A stretch of 64,000 bases of DNA from Rhynchopus sp. YZ270_cl-10 (GCA_964035575.1 OZ037890.1:496001-560000); one strand, 5' to 3'. Counted from the stretch's first letter, positions 52,244 through 61,442 are shown. Numbers and translations are program-made. The notes: generated by a model from the letters alone, not told the origin.

Positions 52244-53660
52244 GACGGCCAATAATGGCCAAAAAGGGGTTTCATCATCGGGAATCCCACATTCTCTTTG
52301 CATCACCCTTCCCCTTCCCCTCAGGTCTCAATGCTGTCCCGCCTGCTGAAGGAAAAACACGACTTCGACGTCGCAAAGGAACGTCTCAACACGGACGACG
52401 TTTTGGTATACTTCCACGACACACAATCATACACAGGAACCCTTTTTGTCCCCCTCCTCCTCCCCCCCAGCCCTTTTGAATCATCCACTTTCCACCTCCT
52501 CCCTCCCCCTCTCCCCTTAGATCCAAGCAGAGGTAAGAGAGTACAGCGAGCTTCTAGGAGCGACTGTGGAGAAGTACCTGAGCAGTTGTTGTACGGGGCC
52601 AAGGAAGCGCCTTGCGAGGAGGAGGAAGGAGCTGGGGGTGGGGGTGGACCTGGCGCCGTCGTCTTCTAGGCGGAATAGTAGACGTGCGCAGTCTGCGTCA
52701 CGACAGGGAATTGCTCGCCTCTCAGCACCAGGTAGTGCACGCCTGAACCAAGCCCCACCCGAGGCATGGGAAAAGAAGCCTCCACACAAAGCCAAGAAAA
52801 AGGCGGTACGTGCCCCCACAACACCAGACGGCCTGCCTCTGGTGCAGGCTTGCTGCAGAGCAGCGCTTAGCGTCCTATTGGTTGCAACACTGCGGGCTGC
52901 TACACTGAGACGCAGTGCCTCAACAATACAGAGACATGAAAGAGGGAGGCAGGCGAGAAAGGCAGCAAAGGTACGAAGGGAGGTGAAGGCAGAGGAGGAG
53001 CACAGCAGCCGCCATGTTGCTGCACGCACCATTCAGTCTGCGCAGAGGAGGAAGCGTGCGAAGGTTGAGGTGGAGAAGAGAAGCGAGCAGAGGAGGGCAC
53101 GGCTTGCGCATGAGAGTTGTGTGGCTGCGAGTGAAGAGGAGAATATTGCGGCGTTGAAGATCCAGAGCCGTGCACGCAGTCAGGCAGCAAGCCGTGAGGT
53201 GAGCAAACGGCGGAGTTCTGTTATAGAAGCAGAAGCGCTTCGCGCAGCAGCAGCACACACCCGTGCAGAGCAAAAGCGTAACACCGAAGCTGCCATCCGC
53301 ATCCAATCCATGCAACGCGGGCGTTCTGCAAGAAAGCACACCACCCAACGCAAGGCTGCAAACAAACAAAGAGCAGACCAGAACGCTGCTGCCACCAAGA
53401 TCCAATCTGTGCACCGTGGACGTGCAGGGCGTTCGCGTGCGAAGAAAGCAGCAGAGCAGCAGACACCGAAAGAAGCGAAAAAAAGTGCCCCCCTCCAATC
53501 GCTTGCTCTCATAGCCGCATGCGTAACGGCAGCACCCTGCATCCAGGTGCTCCTAAGTACAGCCGAGCCAACCTACATCGCACTCCCTATGATGATGGAT
53601 ATCAGTGAAGAGGAACTCCCGTTTCTGAATGTAGTGTGGTCAGCGGCGCAGGAGGTTTAG
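50809..53660 (+). CDS. Kelch-repeat protein with C-terminal IQ motifs (three exons)
   Basis: Exons 50809-52074, 52325-52405 and 52521-53660 join in phase 0 and encode about 828 residues. Residues 40-400 hold about six kelch repeats, recognisable by LYLFGG, LVVHGG, LLLHGG and LYAFGG with downstream Trp/Tyr positions; these should form a beta-propeller for protein binding. Exon 2 and the start of exon 3 encode a charged helical stretch (LSRLLKEKHDFDVAKERL, IQAEVREYSELLGATVEKYL). The basic C-terminal part has five IQ-like motifs starting near residues 582 (STIQRHERGRQARK), 620, 663, 710 (RIQSMQRGRSARK) and 743 (KIQSVHRGRAGRSRAKK), the usual calmodulin or centrin light-chain docking pattern. Without splicing, the kelch frame would end at 52152 and the IQ part would have no start, so the spliced model is strongly preferred. 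A cytoskeletal or flagellar Ca2+-dependent adaptor is a plausible inference. Confidence 0.8.
52075..52324 (+). other. Intron 1 of the kelch-IQ gene
   Basis: The 250-base intron begins GTAATG and ends in a pyrimidine tract closing with CCCCTCAG. It is phase 0 and removes in-frame stops. It contains a run of 36 consecutive T (52207-52242), unusually long and a possible assembly-sensitive spot. Confidence 0.78.
52406..52520 (+). other. Intron 2 of the kelch-IQ gene
   Basis: The 115-base intron begins GTATAC and ends CCCCTTAG after a strongly pyrimidine-rich stretch. It is phase 0. The intron is C/T-biased throughout, unlike the neighbouring exons. Confidence 0.72.
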
Positions 53661-54156
53661 TCTTTACGCGTCCTGCACTTCCGTGTGGTGCGACACGGGC
53701 AAATCTTTCGTTTCTTTTGAAAAGAGATGAACTGCGCCTCTCGTGCAGATGTGTGAGGGGTAGGTGCATCTAACTTTTCAAAACTCCTTTTCTTATCTAT
53801 TGATTCCCCTCCGTTAGATCGAAAAAAAAATTATATTCCCGCAGTCCGTTGGTATGCCAATAAAGAAGGCACACCACAACCTCCCCCCCATCTGTTATTT
53901 GCACATATAGCGCCATAGCCACCACTTCAAACACAGTGCACATGTCTTTCCAGACTCTCTCCCTCTCCCTCACCATACACTGTGTTTCATTTCCCCTTCT
54001 TGCTCCACCCCCTTAGTCACGACAAAATACCGCTCAAAATGAGGTTTTCATTCTTTCTCCCTCTCCCTTTCCCTTTCCCTTTCCCTTCTCCCTCTTCTCC
54101 CCTATTTCCCAAAAATTATCAACAAAAGGAAAAATAAGCAAACACAACATCTTTCA
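53661..54156. other. Intergenic region with CCCTTT tract
   Basis: No gene is seen in these 496 bases. A CCCTTT microsatellite (about 54055-54087) and adjoining C/T-rich sequence precede the next gene by about 70 bases and probably form its acceptor tract. Confidence 0.6.
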
Positions 54157-54552
54157 ATGCGTGTCGTAGTATATGCACTCATCGCAGGTTTGATTTTGTC
54201 AGTGTACTGCGAAGATGTAGTGGTAGAAGAAACCCCTGCCACCTCTGTCGCAGGCGAAACAGTTGCCCTACCTGATGTGGACCCTAGCTCTGATGCGATA
54301 AAACTGAAGCTTGGGGAGAAGGTTGCTGTAACGGGTATGGGGCCTATGGTGATTCAAAAGGATGGGTCCACAAAGCGTATCACAAACTGGGACAAGATGA
54401 CCAAAGGGGAGCAAGAGGCAGCGTATAGGAGGATTACAAAGCGTAATAGAGAGAGGTCCGCGATTCTTAAGAAGAAGATTGCAGAAGGGGAAGCGGAAGA
54501 CGCGAAGATGCTACAGCAACGTGGTGACAGTGAAACCCAAAACGACCTCTGA
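54157..54552 (+). CDS. Small secreted protein of a conserved uncharacterised family
   Basis: The 131-residue protein has an N-terminal hydrophobic segment (VVVYALIAGLILSVYC, 3-18) that looks like a cleavable signal peptide with cleavage near residue 18 or 19. The mature part has an acidic start, then a compact motif block at about 56-108: GPMVIQKDGSTKRITNWDKM followed by a helical stretch rich in Lys/Arg/Glu with KRNRER. From memory, small uncharacterised proteins in algae, plants and fungi share the pattern GPxVxxxDGTxxRIxNWxxMTxxExxxxxRxxxKRNxxR, so a conserved family of unknown function is likely. No catalytic motif is visible. The C-terminus does not end in a clear ER-retention signal. 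Confidence 0.7.
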   Translation: MRVVVYALIAGLILSVYCEDVVVEETPATSVAGETVALPDVDPSSDAIKLKLGEKVAVTGMGPMVIQKDGSTKRITNWDKMTKGEQEAAYRRITKRNRERSAILKKKIAEGEAEDAKMLQQRGDSETQNDL

Positions 54553-54596
54553 ATTGGTTAACATAAATAGTGGTGCACACTCTGGGTGGCACTAAA

Positions 54597-54604
54597 GGGG
54601 GAGT
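54597..54604. repeat. Left copy of the 8-bp target-site duplication
   Basis: GGGGGAGT precedes the hAT-like element and is identical to 55244-55251. Confidence 0.8.
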
Positions 54605-55243
54605 CAGGTGTAGCCGTAACTAGGGGGGTCAAAACCCGCGATCCCCGATCCCCGATCCCCGGCTTAATTTAGGGGGGGGTTTTATGAGGAAAAATCAGGA
54701 AAACGGTAAAAAAATGTCAAAAATCTGTTCGTTTGCACACTGTGAAAAAAATCGCGACCCACCGCTGAAAGCGCAAGGTGTTAACCTTGTGAGAGCCTGT
54801 GAGAGCTTACTGAGAGCTTATGAGGTCCTGTGCTGTGGTAGCGCACAGTACATAGAGTACACACAGTTCACACCGAAAACACTTGCATTTGCATTTCCGG
54901 AATCCGTCCGGCCAGTGGTGGGGTCAATTTGCCGAAATGGACAAGTTCTCGTTTTTGGTCAATTTCCGCACACAGTATACACAGTATACACTGGGGATTG
55001 TTCGGGTGCCTATATTTTTTTGGCCCAACCCCCACGCAAGAAAGCAGGGTATTTTTCCACCCCCAGAAAATGTCGTTATTGGAAAGATTGGGATCCTCTG
55101 AATCCAAATCCGTGTTCCGGCCCAGGATTCAAATTGATCCTTAAATCTAATATTGCTAAGGCAGCATTTCCCACGCAGTTTGTTAGGGGGAAAATCTGGG
55201 AATTTTGGCCCGGGGATCGATCCCCGACTTATGGCTACACCTG
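54605..55243. mobile_element. Inner hAT-like non-autonomous element, 639 bp
   Basis: Termini are CAGGTGTAGCCGTAA on the left and the reverse complement of CAGGTGTAGCCATAA on the right, 15 bp with one mismatch. A perfect 8-bp duplication GGGGGAGT flanks it (54597-54604 and 55244-55251). Eight-base target duplications and ends beginning CAG are hallmarks of the hAT superfamily. Subterminal sequences on both sides are rich in GATCCCC. No transposase domain is recognisable in the 207-codon open frame that overlaps it and runs beyond its right end. It interrupts the left terminal repeat of the outer element, so it is the younger of the two. Confidence 0.82.
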
Positions 55244-55251
55244 GGGGGAGT
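55244..55251. repeat. Right copy of the 8-bp target-site duplication
   Basis: GGGGGAGT follows the hAT-like element directly. Its last two bases begin the GTGGACC part of the outer element's terminal repeat. Confidence 0.8.
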
Positions 55252-55310
55252 GGACCTATTATACCGCCTTAAATTTCGGATTTTTCGGATTTTTTTTAAC
55301 TTTTTAAAAT

Positions 55311-55398
55311 ATTTTTGAGCTATTATACCACTACTATACCGCCACTATACCATCACTATACCACTACTTTACCACCAGTATACTACCAGTATACCACG
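55311..55398. repeat. Subterminal array of TATACC motifs
   Basis: About eight imperfect copies of a roughly 12-base motif related to CTATTATACCAC lie just inside the left end of the outer element. The core TATACC is also in the terminal repeat (CTATTATACC), which suggests shared transposase-binding sites. Confidence 0.65.
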
Positions 55399-55845
55399 AC
55401 GACTCCTCCACTCACCCCACTCGGCCCCCAAATCTGCCGTCTCCAACCAACCCTCCTACCTGTTTTGCCAACTGACCTTTTGTTCCGCCCAAATTAGCGA
55501 CTCAGGGAGAGGTCCCCAACCGGACGCTACAACACACAGGATTCATGTCCCTGTTTGCAATGGTCCCCTTTCATCTGGCTGATGAGTGGTAGCGGGAGTA
55601 GCACATATCACCACAAAATGGATGTAAGACTGCATGGTTGGGGTCCACCGGTACAGCCGGTCATGTACCAAGGTACACTGTCACGAGAGGGTTGTTGTAT
55701 TACAAGTCCACTTTGTTTAGCACACCAACAGTGACTGCGCCGCTCCTTTCTGAGGATGCATGCGTCATCGTGATTGCACCCCTGAAGCAGACCATCGAGA
55801 CGTTGATGAGGAGGACTAGAACCAGATAGATTGGAGTAAAAAGTG

Positions 55846-56000
55846 GACCCCCACCATGGCCAGGACTGTGGCTGCCACGGTGTGGCAGGTGCCTGCCACG
55901 TTGACGAGGAGAAATCGCGGCAGCGTGGTTGCCACCCCCTGCCACACCTCCTGCCACACCTCCTGCCACACCTCGACGTGGCTGCCTCGTGTGGCAGCCA
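55846..56000. repeat. Cluster of TGCCAC/GTGGCA motifs in both orientations
   Basis: Within about 150 bases there are about ten copies of TGCCAC or its complement, including three consecutive CCTGCCACACCT units (about 55937-55976) and several inverted pairs that could form nested hairpins. It lies inside the outer element, near its right end. Confidence 0.65.
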
Positions 56001-56092
56001 CGCTCCGAGCCATACCCCCACCACTCACCCACCCATTTTTAAAAAAATTCTCAGATTTTTTTTAATAAAAATTAAATTTAGCTCCAAAAAAC

Positions 56093-56124
56093 GTGGACCT
56101 ATTATACCGGTATAATAGGTCCAC
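56093..56124. repeat. 32-bp perfect palindrome at the right end of the outer element
   Basis: GTGGACCTATTATACC is followed with no spacer by its exact reverse complement. The same 16 bases begin the left repeat at 55250, so the terminal repeat seems to be duplicated in inverted form at this end. Confidence 0.85.
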
Positions 56125-56163
56125 CCCCCCTTTAATACAACCAAGTTTTCAAATAAAAATTGA

Positions 56164-56298
56164 CTCCATAGCGCAGACTCTTCTACCGACATTGAGTCCA
56201 AATCTTTAATCCAGTGTAAAGTGATTGTCGATACAGAGACGAAGGTGAAGAGGCCGTACTATCGGGTCAACGCTAAGAAACATTCGCCAGTTATGTGA
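56164..56298 (+). other. Possible orphan terminal exon or gene remnant
   Basis: A 44-codon open stretch without an ATG ends at TGA 56296-56298. Its translation has normal protein composition (IQCKVIVDTETKVKRPYYRV followed by a basic tail). An acceptor-like GCGCAG lies near its start. It could be the last exon of a gene split by the transposon just upstream, or chance. No partner exon was identified. Confidence 0.25.
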
Positions 56299-57123
56299 CT
56301 GAGTTTGAAGGGAATAAATTTTTCAGAGTAAACCCGAGAAACTGACCCTGAAGAAGAAACAGGCCCTGTTCAGCAGCTCTACCCCTTTTCCTGCCTGCAG
56401 GGGGGTGTTTTGTCTGTTTTTCTGTTGCGTTGAAAAAAAAGGTTGAGTTTTTTTAGTGCGCGAAGCACTGTGTCGTAGGAACAACCCCTACCCCGCATCC
56501 ACATTTTTGCTGGTGAACACATTGATGTGTGTGCGTGGGGGGTTTTTTTGTTTTTGTAAAAAAGGTTTCCTCCACAGTGTTATAGTGTTGTTTTATGAGG
56601 TTTGAGGGGGGGCACTTAGTTGTTAATGTTTTTTTTATATTAGGTGTACTGTGACTGTCACAAGAGGGTGTTTGTATTTCACATCTCATTGTGACAAGCA
56701 TGAACGAGGGGTACATTCATCAACCGTTCTCTTAATAAGAATTTTGTCATCAGGGCTTGCGTCTACCAGTGTACGGTGAGGTTCTTTCATTTGCATAATC
56801 TCTTTTGTCAGTGTCAGCATCCCCAAGGCGTTGGTACTATGAACTTCGCCTCCCATATTTTGAATATTCCATCCTAACCAATTCTGTCTTTTTCTTTTCA
56901 GCAGTTTTTATTTTGGGTACCATTTGTTATGAATGCATGTCTACCCTTCTTTGTTTACACGCTAGATATCACCCCTTTTTCCCTTTCTTTTTTGAACCGA
57001 AGAGAAGGGAGACGAAACGAAACAAAAAAAAAAGCGACCGTTATCCAATACACTATTGTACCCCCCCCATTAGCCGATAATCCGAATCGTGTGCATTGTA
57101 TGCTTAAGGGACACGTGCACACG

Positions 57124-57300
57124 CTGGACTGGTCGAGGCAAAGTACTGCGACCAGTGCAAAAACTGTCCAGTAACCTACTGCAGTACTTACGTTTTGTGT
57201 CTCTAGCACGCAGAACCTTACGAAGTATTAGTCATGACAGAGTTCATTTTCTCAGGTTGACCAGTCAAAAACTGACCGGTCAAAGTGCTGGTCGTGACCA
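57124..57300. promoter_or_regulatory. Cluster of ACTGGTC/GACCAGT-type motifs
   Basis: ACTGGTC, GACCAGT (twice), GACCGGTC and CTGGTCGTGACC occur within 180 bases about 140-310 bases upstream of the Nup133-like start, several in inverted pairs (CTGGAC with GTCCAG; ACTGGTCG with CGACCAGT). Regulatory protein binding is possible; a decayed inverted-repeat element is the alternative. Confidence 0.35.
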
Positions 57301-57436
57301 CATGGCCACCTTTTGACCTCCCCTAACCCCTCTCACCTTCCAACACAAATAAACAGGGATTGGAGAGTGACTTCACCCCCCACCCTCTGACACACTTTTC
57401 TTTTTTTTTTTTTTTTTTCTTCTTTGGCAAACAAAA

Positions 57437-60400
57437 ATGCAAAATAAGTATCGGCGAACGTCGTCGTTTCAGGTGAGTCCGAGGACAGAGCAGCGTCCTG
57501 CACTGCTATCGCAGGGGGATGGGAGCGCGACGAATGATCTCAAGCTACATGCGGTGGATGCATCTCTGGCCACTGTCCTGAGACAGCACGTTGCTGGCGG
57601 ATGCGAGCAGAACGTCGGCTACGTGACTACACTCAACGAAATCATCATCTTCACAGTCCACCCTGTTGCCCTCGGCTGCGGATCGCACTCCGACAAACCT
57701 GTTGTCCGCTGCACATACTCGCTTCTGGACTTCCCCACCAGCACCCCACCCGACCCATCCCAGGTAACCGTCCTCTTCCCATACGTCCTCTCGCAGACGC
57801 TCCCCCCAACGGCGATAGTGATCTTCCACCACACCAACGACATCTTCATCGCCCCGCTCGATGGGGAGAAGACCTTGGTCAGCTACGCAGAGTCGGGCCT
57901 GCAGTATCCTGAGGCGTTTCTGTCGTCGCATATTAAATACGCTTCGTCTATGTACTCAAAGGGAGTGGTCCTGGCGACGGGGCTGGGGGAGGTCTACAGC
58001 TTGAACATCGACCCGGTGGCGAAGCAGTTTCAACCTATGGTGCACCTCACGCAGGGGCCGCCTAGTGAGGCTGGGTTGATGGCGTCGTTTATGTCGTTAG
58101 CAACGAGCACAAAGCGTGTGGTAAGCGGTCTCTTCGCTGGTGGACAGAACGCAGCGCATGAGCTTTCCTGCGTGGTGCCTGATGTGAAGAAGGTTATCTA
58201 CAACCCTGTCCCGCAGGGCCGTGAAGGCGACAACAGTGTCTTCGTTGTTGCAGAGTCAGGGCGTGTTATTGAGCTGATCCACTCCCCTGAGACGGACGCC
58301 GAGATGGAACACCCTGTCACCGTCTCGCTTGTTCTGGGCCGTGCGGAGGATATCACCGATCTTGCAGAGTGTGGTACAAACTTCAAAGTTGTGGACGCAT
58401 GTCTTGCGTACCGTCTTGAGTCCCTGGATGTCCCTGTGCTCAACCTCCTCGTAGAGTATAGCTGTGCGCAGACCGGGCAGAAGGTGCTCGCCCTGTGCAA
58501 GATAATATGTGGTACACGGCCGATACGCAGAGCGCCCATCACCCTCGGATTCTACGCAGCGGAGAGCTACAGGATCTTCATTGAGGAGCACAACGCGTCG
58601 CAGGAGGAGGAGGACGAACAGAGCACAGAGCGTCTTGTCATCGTCGCGCAGTATGCAGAGCGCACGCAGGTCATCAAGGTTGTGCTGCCTGGGCGTGGGG
58701 GGCGTCTCGACAGCGCGAACATCCAGTTCTCAGACATCTCTGGGTGCACTGCAGTGCTGTCTGGGAACACTGCGCCGCAGCCGGAGAAGATGTGCCTCCT
58801 CACGAACAACGGGCAGTACGCGTCACAGCCGCTTTGTTCGCTTGCGTTCTCAGCGCTGCGGCGGTCTGGATGCGGGCAGAACGAGGCGAATGGCAACAAC
58901 AATACTGTGGGCGCGCGCCAGGGGCATCTACAGCTGGTGACTGGAAATGTGTGTCAGAACAGTTTGGACGTGATCAATGAGCCTGTTGTGGAGACGGCAC
59001 GGTGGGACGCGATGTCCGATGCACACGACAGGACCAGCACGATGCTGTTGCGGAGGGTGCGTGAGAAGATGGACCAGGCAGAGTTCATCCTCGAGGCCGT
59101 CGCCAAGCGTTCCTCAGACCCACAGCAGGACCTACGCCGCGTGGCTGACAACTACGAGAAGGCTGCCGTCTCGCTCGCCTTCAGAGAGCTCCAAACACAC
59201 CTCTACGAGAAGAACGACCTCAAGAAGTGGATGTCCTCCGAGGCAGTCAGCCTTCTCTCAGACTACGCCGCCACAATCACCCCGCGTCCAGAGATCGCAG
59301 GCCTGCACCTTACCCCTCTGCAGACGTTCTATACTGAGACCCGCCAGATTGACGGTTTTTTTAGGTTCTTTGCGCAGTTTATTCAGGCGAATGGGAACTT
59401 TAGTTTGGAGTATATGGGGTTTGTGTCGCGTATTGTGTGGGACACTTTGTCGCGATTGAGTCGTGCTAGGCAGTTTGTTTCACAGAGGGTGGATACACAG
59501 GATGCGGCGGATCCGGAGGTGCGGTTGGGAACACCACCGAGTGTGTCGCGTGTTGCAAGCCATAGGAGTGTAGCTGCGTTGTGCGCTGAGGTGGTGAAGC
59601 AGGGTGTGCTTCCACAGAGGTGGACGCATGCGAAGAGCTTTACCGAACCGCTTCGCGCCATTGCAGAGATTCTTAAAAGGGTTGTTTCACCCGACCGTGC
59701 AACGGTCTTGGCAAACACCCGCGCACGCACTGCCAGCACAGAGCATACCGTTGAAGCTCTCGAACAACAAGAAACCACCGCCGCCATCCGCAGAACCCTG
59801 CAGCTCATTCTGGTCTGGGTCGCACAGCAGGAGCTCGAGGAGGTTGTTGTGTCTTCAGGCTACCTTGCTCGCAACATCCTGAACGAAAGGACCGGGTCTC
59901 TCGTCAAGCAAAAGCGGGAACAAATCCGTGACCTCGTAAAGCGGTGCTTTTGTGTGGAAGAGCCTGTCGAGTCTGAAGAGAGCTACTCCAAAAGACTGTT
60001 TGAGGTGTCCGTCTCTGATGCGAAAGTGTTTGCAGAATCGTTCGAGCTGCAGGCAGCGAAGGACGTTGCGCGCGACATTGACGACTACCACCTTCTCCTC
60101 TCGCTTGTTCTCCTGCAGGATGCCTCTCCATCCCGCCGTGCTGAGCTCCAGGCTGTCCACGACAGCTCTCCCATCAAATTCTTTGAAGCCGCGATTGAGC
60201 TGTACCGCACCTCCAGGAGCCATCAGCTGGAGGATCTCATGATGCTCCCTGAGGAGGTCCGTGGAGGGCCGAAGGCTGTGAGCATTTTGCAAGAGCTTGT
60301 TAAGGAAAACGTTCCAGACGGGTTTGTGCATAAGAGCAGCTTGCTTGGAGCGATTTCTGGTGGGCGGGGTATTACCCCAGGGGATGAGGTGTGTGTTGGG

Positions 60401-61442
60401 CAGATGCTTCAAGGGGCAAGGTCGGTGCTTGCGGTGTTGAAGGCGAACCATGGGATGGCTGTGGGGGAGAGGTTGAGGAGGTTGAAGGCGGCAAAGTTTT
60501 CGTGTGAGATGTGTCCGGAGGGGCGTGAACGCAATGCGCTCCTGGACGATGTGCACGCTGCATTGACGCCTCTCAGGGTGCAGACAGAGCTCCTCCGCTG
60601 TGCCTCGGCAACTGCTCTCAAGGCAGAGGAACTCCTCTCCCTGACCCTCACTGCGCCGGCGGAAGGTGCCTCGTCCTGGGATGAGGTGTCCCCATCAGAA
60701 GGCGTTCTCGACTACACAGGGCACAAGCTCGCATGGGCCTTCCCCCTCGTGCCGCTCTGCTCAGAGATAGACGCAGAACGTACCCGGCACGAAGTCTGGA
60801 GCAAAGTGCTCCACACCCCAACAAACTGGTGGGAAGGGGCCGCGTTTGAAAGAGTGCTTGATAAGGTATGTTGGGATTGGGAAAGAAAAGGGAAAGAAAA
60901 GGGGTTGGTGTTTTAAGAAGCTTTTAGATTTGCTAAAGTGAAATATTTTTTGTTGGGAATCAAAGATTGTTTGTCAGCTGCTGAGCGGATTATAAAAATA
61001 AATGGAAAAAGACCAAAAAAAATAATCGTATCAAACAGAGCGAGCAAGAGCAGTTTGACATCCTGTCAAACACGACGTTCTACCATGTGATGCGTACGGT
61101 GCTTGCGCACCCCCGTCTCGAGCACGCAGCTTTCATGGGAAACAAGCACGGAACGCTTGCGACACTGCAGAATGCGAAGCCAGCAAGCATGCCGGATGTA
61201 TGTACATTTTCTTTAAACCCGATGATCTAGTGGCAAGAGGCACGTTCCTCTGTTAGCTTTTATTGCTTGATACTCTTGAATGGAAAGTACATGAATCTAC
61301 CTGCGTCTTTAATTTAGTGTTTGTGTTTTGTGTCTCACACTTAGAGCGTCAGCTTCTCGGAGATGGTGACCGGTATGAAGTGACCCTCTTTGTGGCCATC
61401 GTGGGCCAGCGCAAGCACCTGGCGGTATCCAACAGCTCCTGA
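57437..61442 (+). CDS. Large beta-propeller/alpha-solenoid protein, Nup133-like nucleoporin (three exons)
   Basis: Exons 57437-60865, 61039-61197 and 61347-61442 give about 1227 residues. The first 450 or so are rich in beta-strand-like segments (TAIVIFHHTNDIFIAPLDG, DNSVFVVAESGRVIELIH), as in an N-terminal propeller; the rest is helical and charged (MDQAEFILEAVAKR, FFRFFAQFIQANGNFSLEYM, VARDIDDYHLLLSLVLL). Near the end, EVWSKVLHTPTNWW and, after splicing, DILSNTTFYHVMRTVL resemble the C-terminal domain of Nup133 as I remember it, and the length agrees. It would then be a nuclear-pore scaffold subunit of the Y complex. Nup155-type or another propeller-solenoid coat protein is the alternative. 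Without splicing the frame would end at 60916 in low-complexity sequence. The last exon is less certain: the acceptor could lie two bases earlier, giving a 12-residue tail instead of RQLLGDGDRYEVTLFVAIVG and following residues. Confidence 0.6.
60866..61038 (+). other. Intron 1 of the Nup133-like gene
   Basis: The 173-base intron begins GTATGT and ends TCAAACAG, phase 0. Coding-like composition resumes at once with SEQEQFDILSNTTFYHVM in the same phase. Confidence 0.75.
61198..61346 (+). other. Intron 2 of the Nup133-like gene
   Basis: The intron begins GTATGT. The acceptor region reads CACTTAGAG. Using the second AG gives a 31-residue tail (RQLLGDGDRYEVTLFVAIVG and eleven more residues); using the first gives SVSFSEMVTGMK and a stop. 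I favour the second because the longer tail has the gene's codon preference. Confidence 0.6.

Larger units (their letters stand above)
54595..56132. mobile_element. Outer non-autonomous DNA transposon with 27-bp terminal inverted repeats and TA flanks
   Basis: The left end starts TAAAGGGGGAGTGGACC and continues TATTATACCG. The right end is its reverse complement with one mismatch (G for A in the G-rich part). The left end is interrupted by the inner element and one copy of its duplicated target, so the left repeat is read as 54593-54604 joined to 55252 onward, a simple consequence of the nested insertion. TA dinucleotides flank both ends (54593-54594, 56133-56134), as with Tc1/mariner-type insertion. 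Without the insert the element is about 891 bp. It encodes no recognisable transposase. The right repeat adjoins a second inverted copy, making a 32-bp perfect palindrome at 56093-56124. Confidence 0.78.
56133..57436. other. Intergenic region upstream of the Nup133-like gene
   Basis: Apart from a possible orphan exon (56164-56298) and a cluster of GACCAGT-type motifs (57124-57300), I see nothing gene-like. A long T-rich pyrimidine tract (about 57395-57425) precedes the next ATG, with no AG before that ATG other than in the sequence upstream of the tract. Confidence 0.5.

Noticed and set aside
52566-53660. Separate IQ-motif gene starting within exon 3
   Set aside because: The frame begins at a GTG in mid-helix and is open upstream to a clear acceptor at 52520. 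The in-phase exon 2 and kelch exon explain it better.
54055-54087. CCCTTT repeat as an interstitial telomere
   Set aside because: It is a short pyrimidine microsatellite in the position expected of a splice-acceptor tract, and does not match a standard telomere repeat.
54684-55307. 207-codon open frame as a transposase
   Set aside because: It has no transposase motifs, runs beyond the right end of the hAT-like element, and is rich in low-complexity residues. The element looks non-autonomous.
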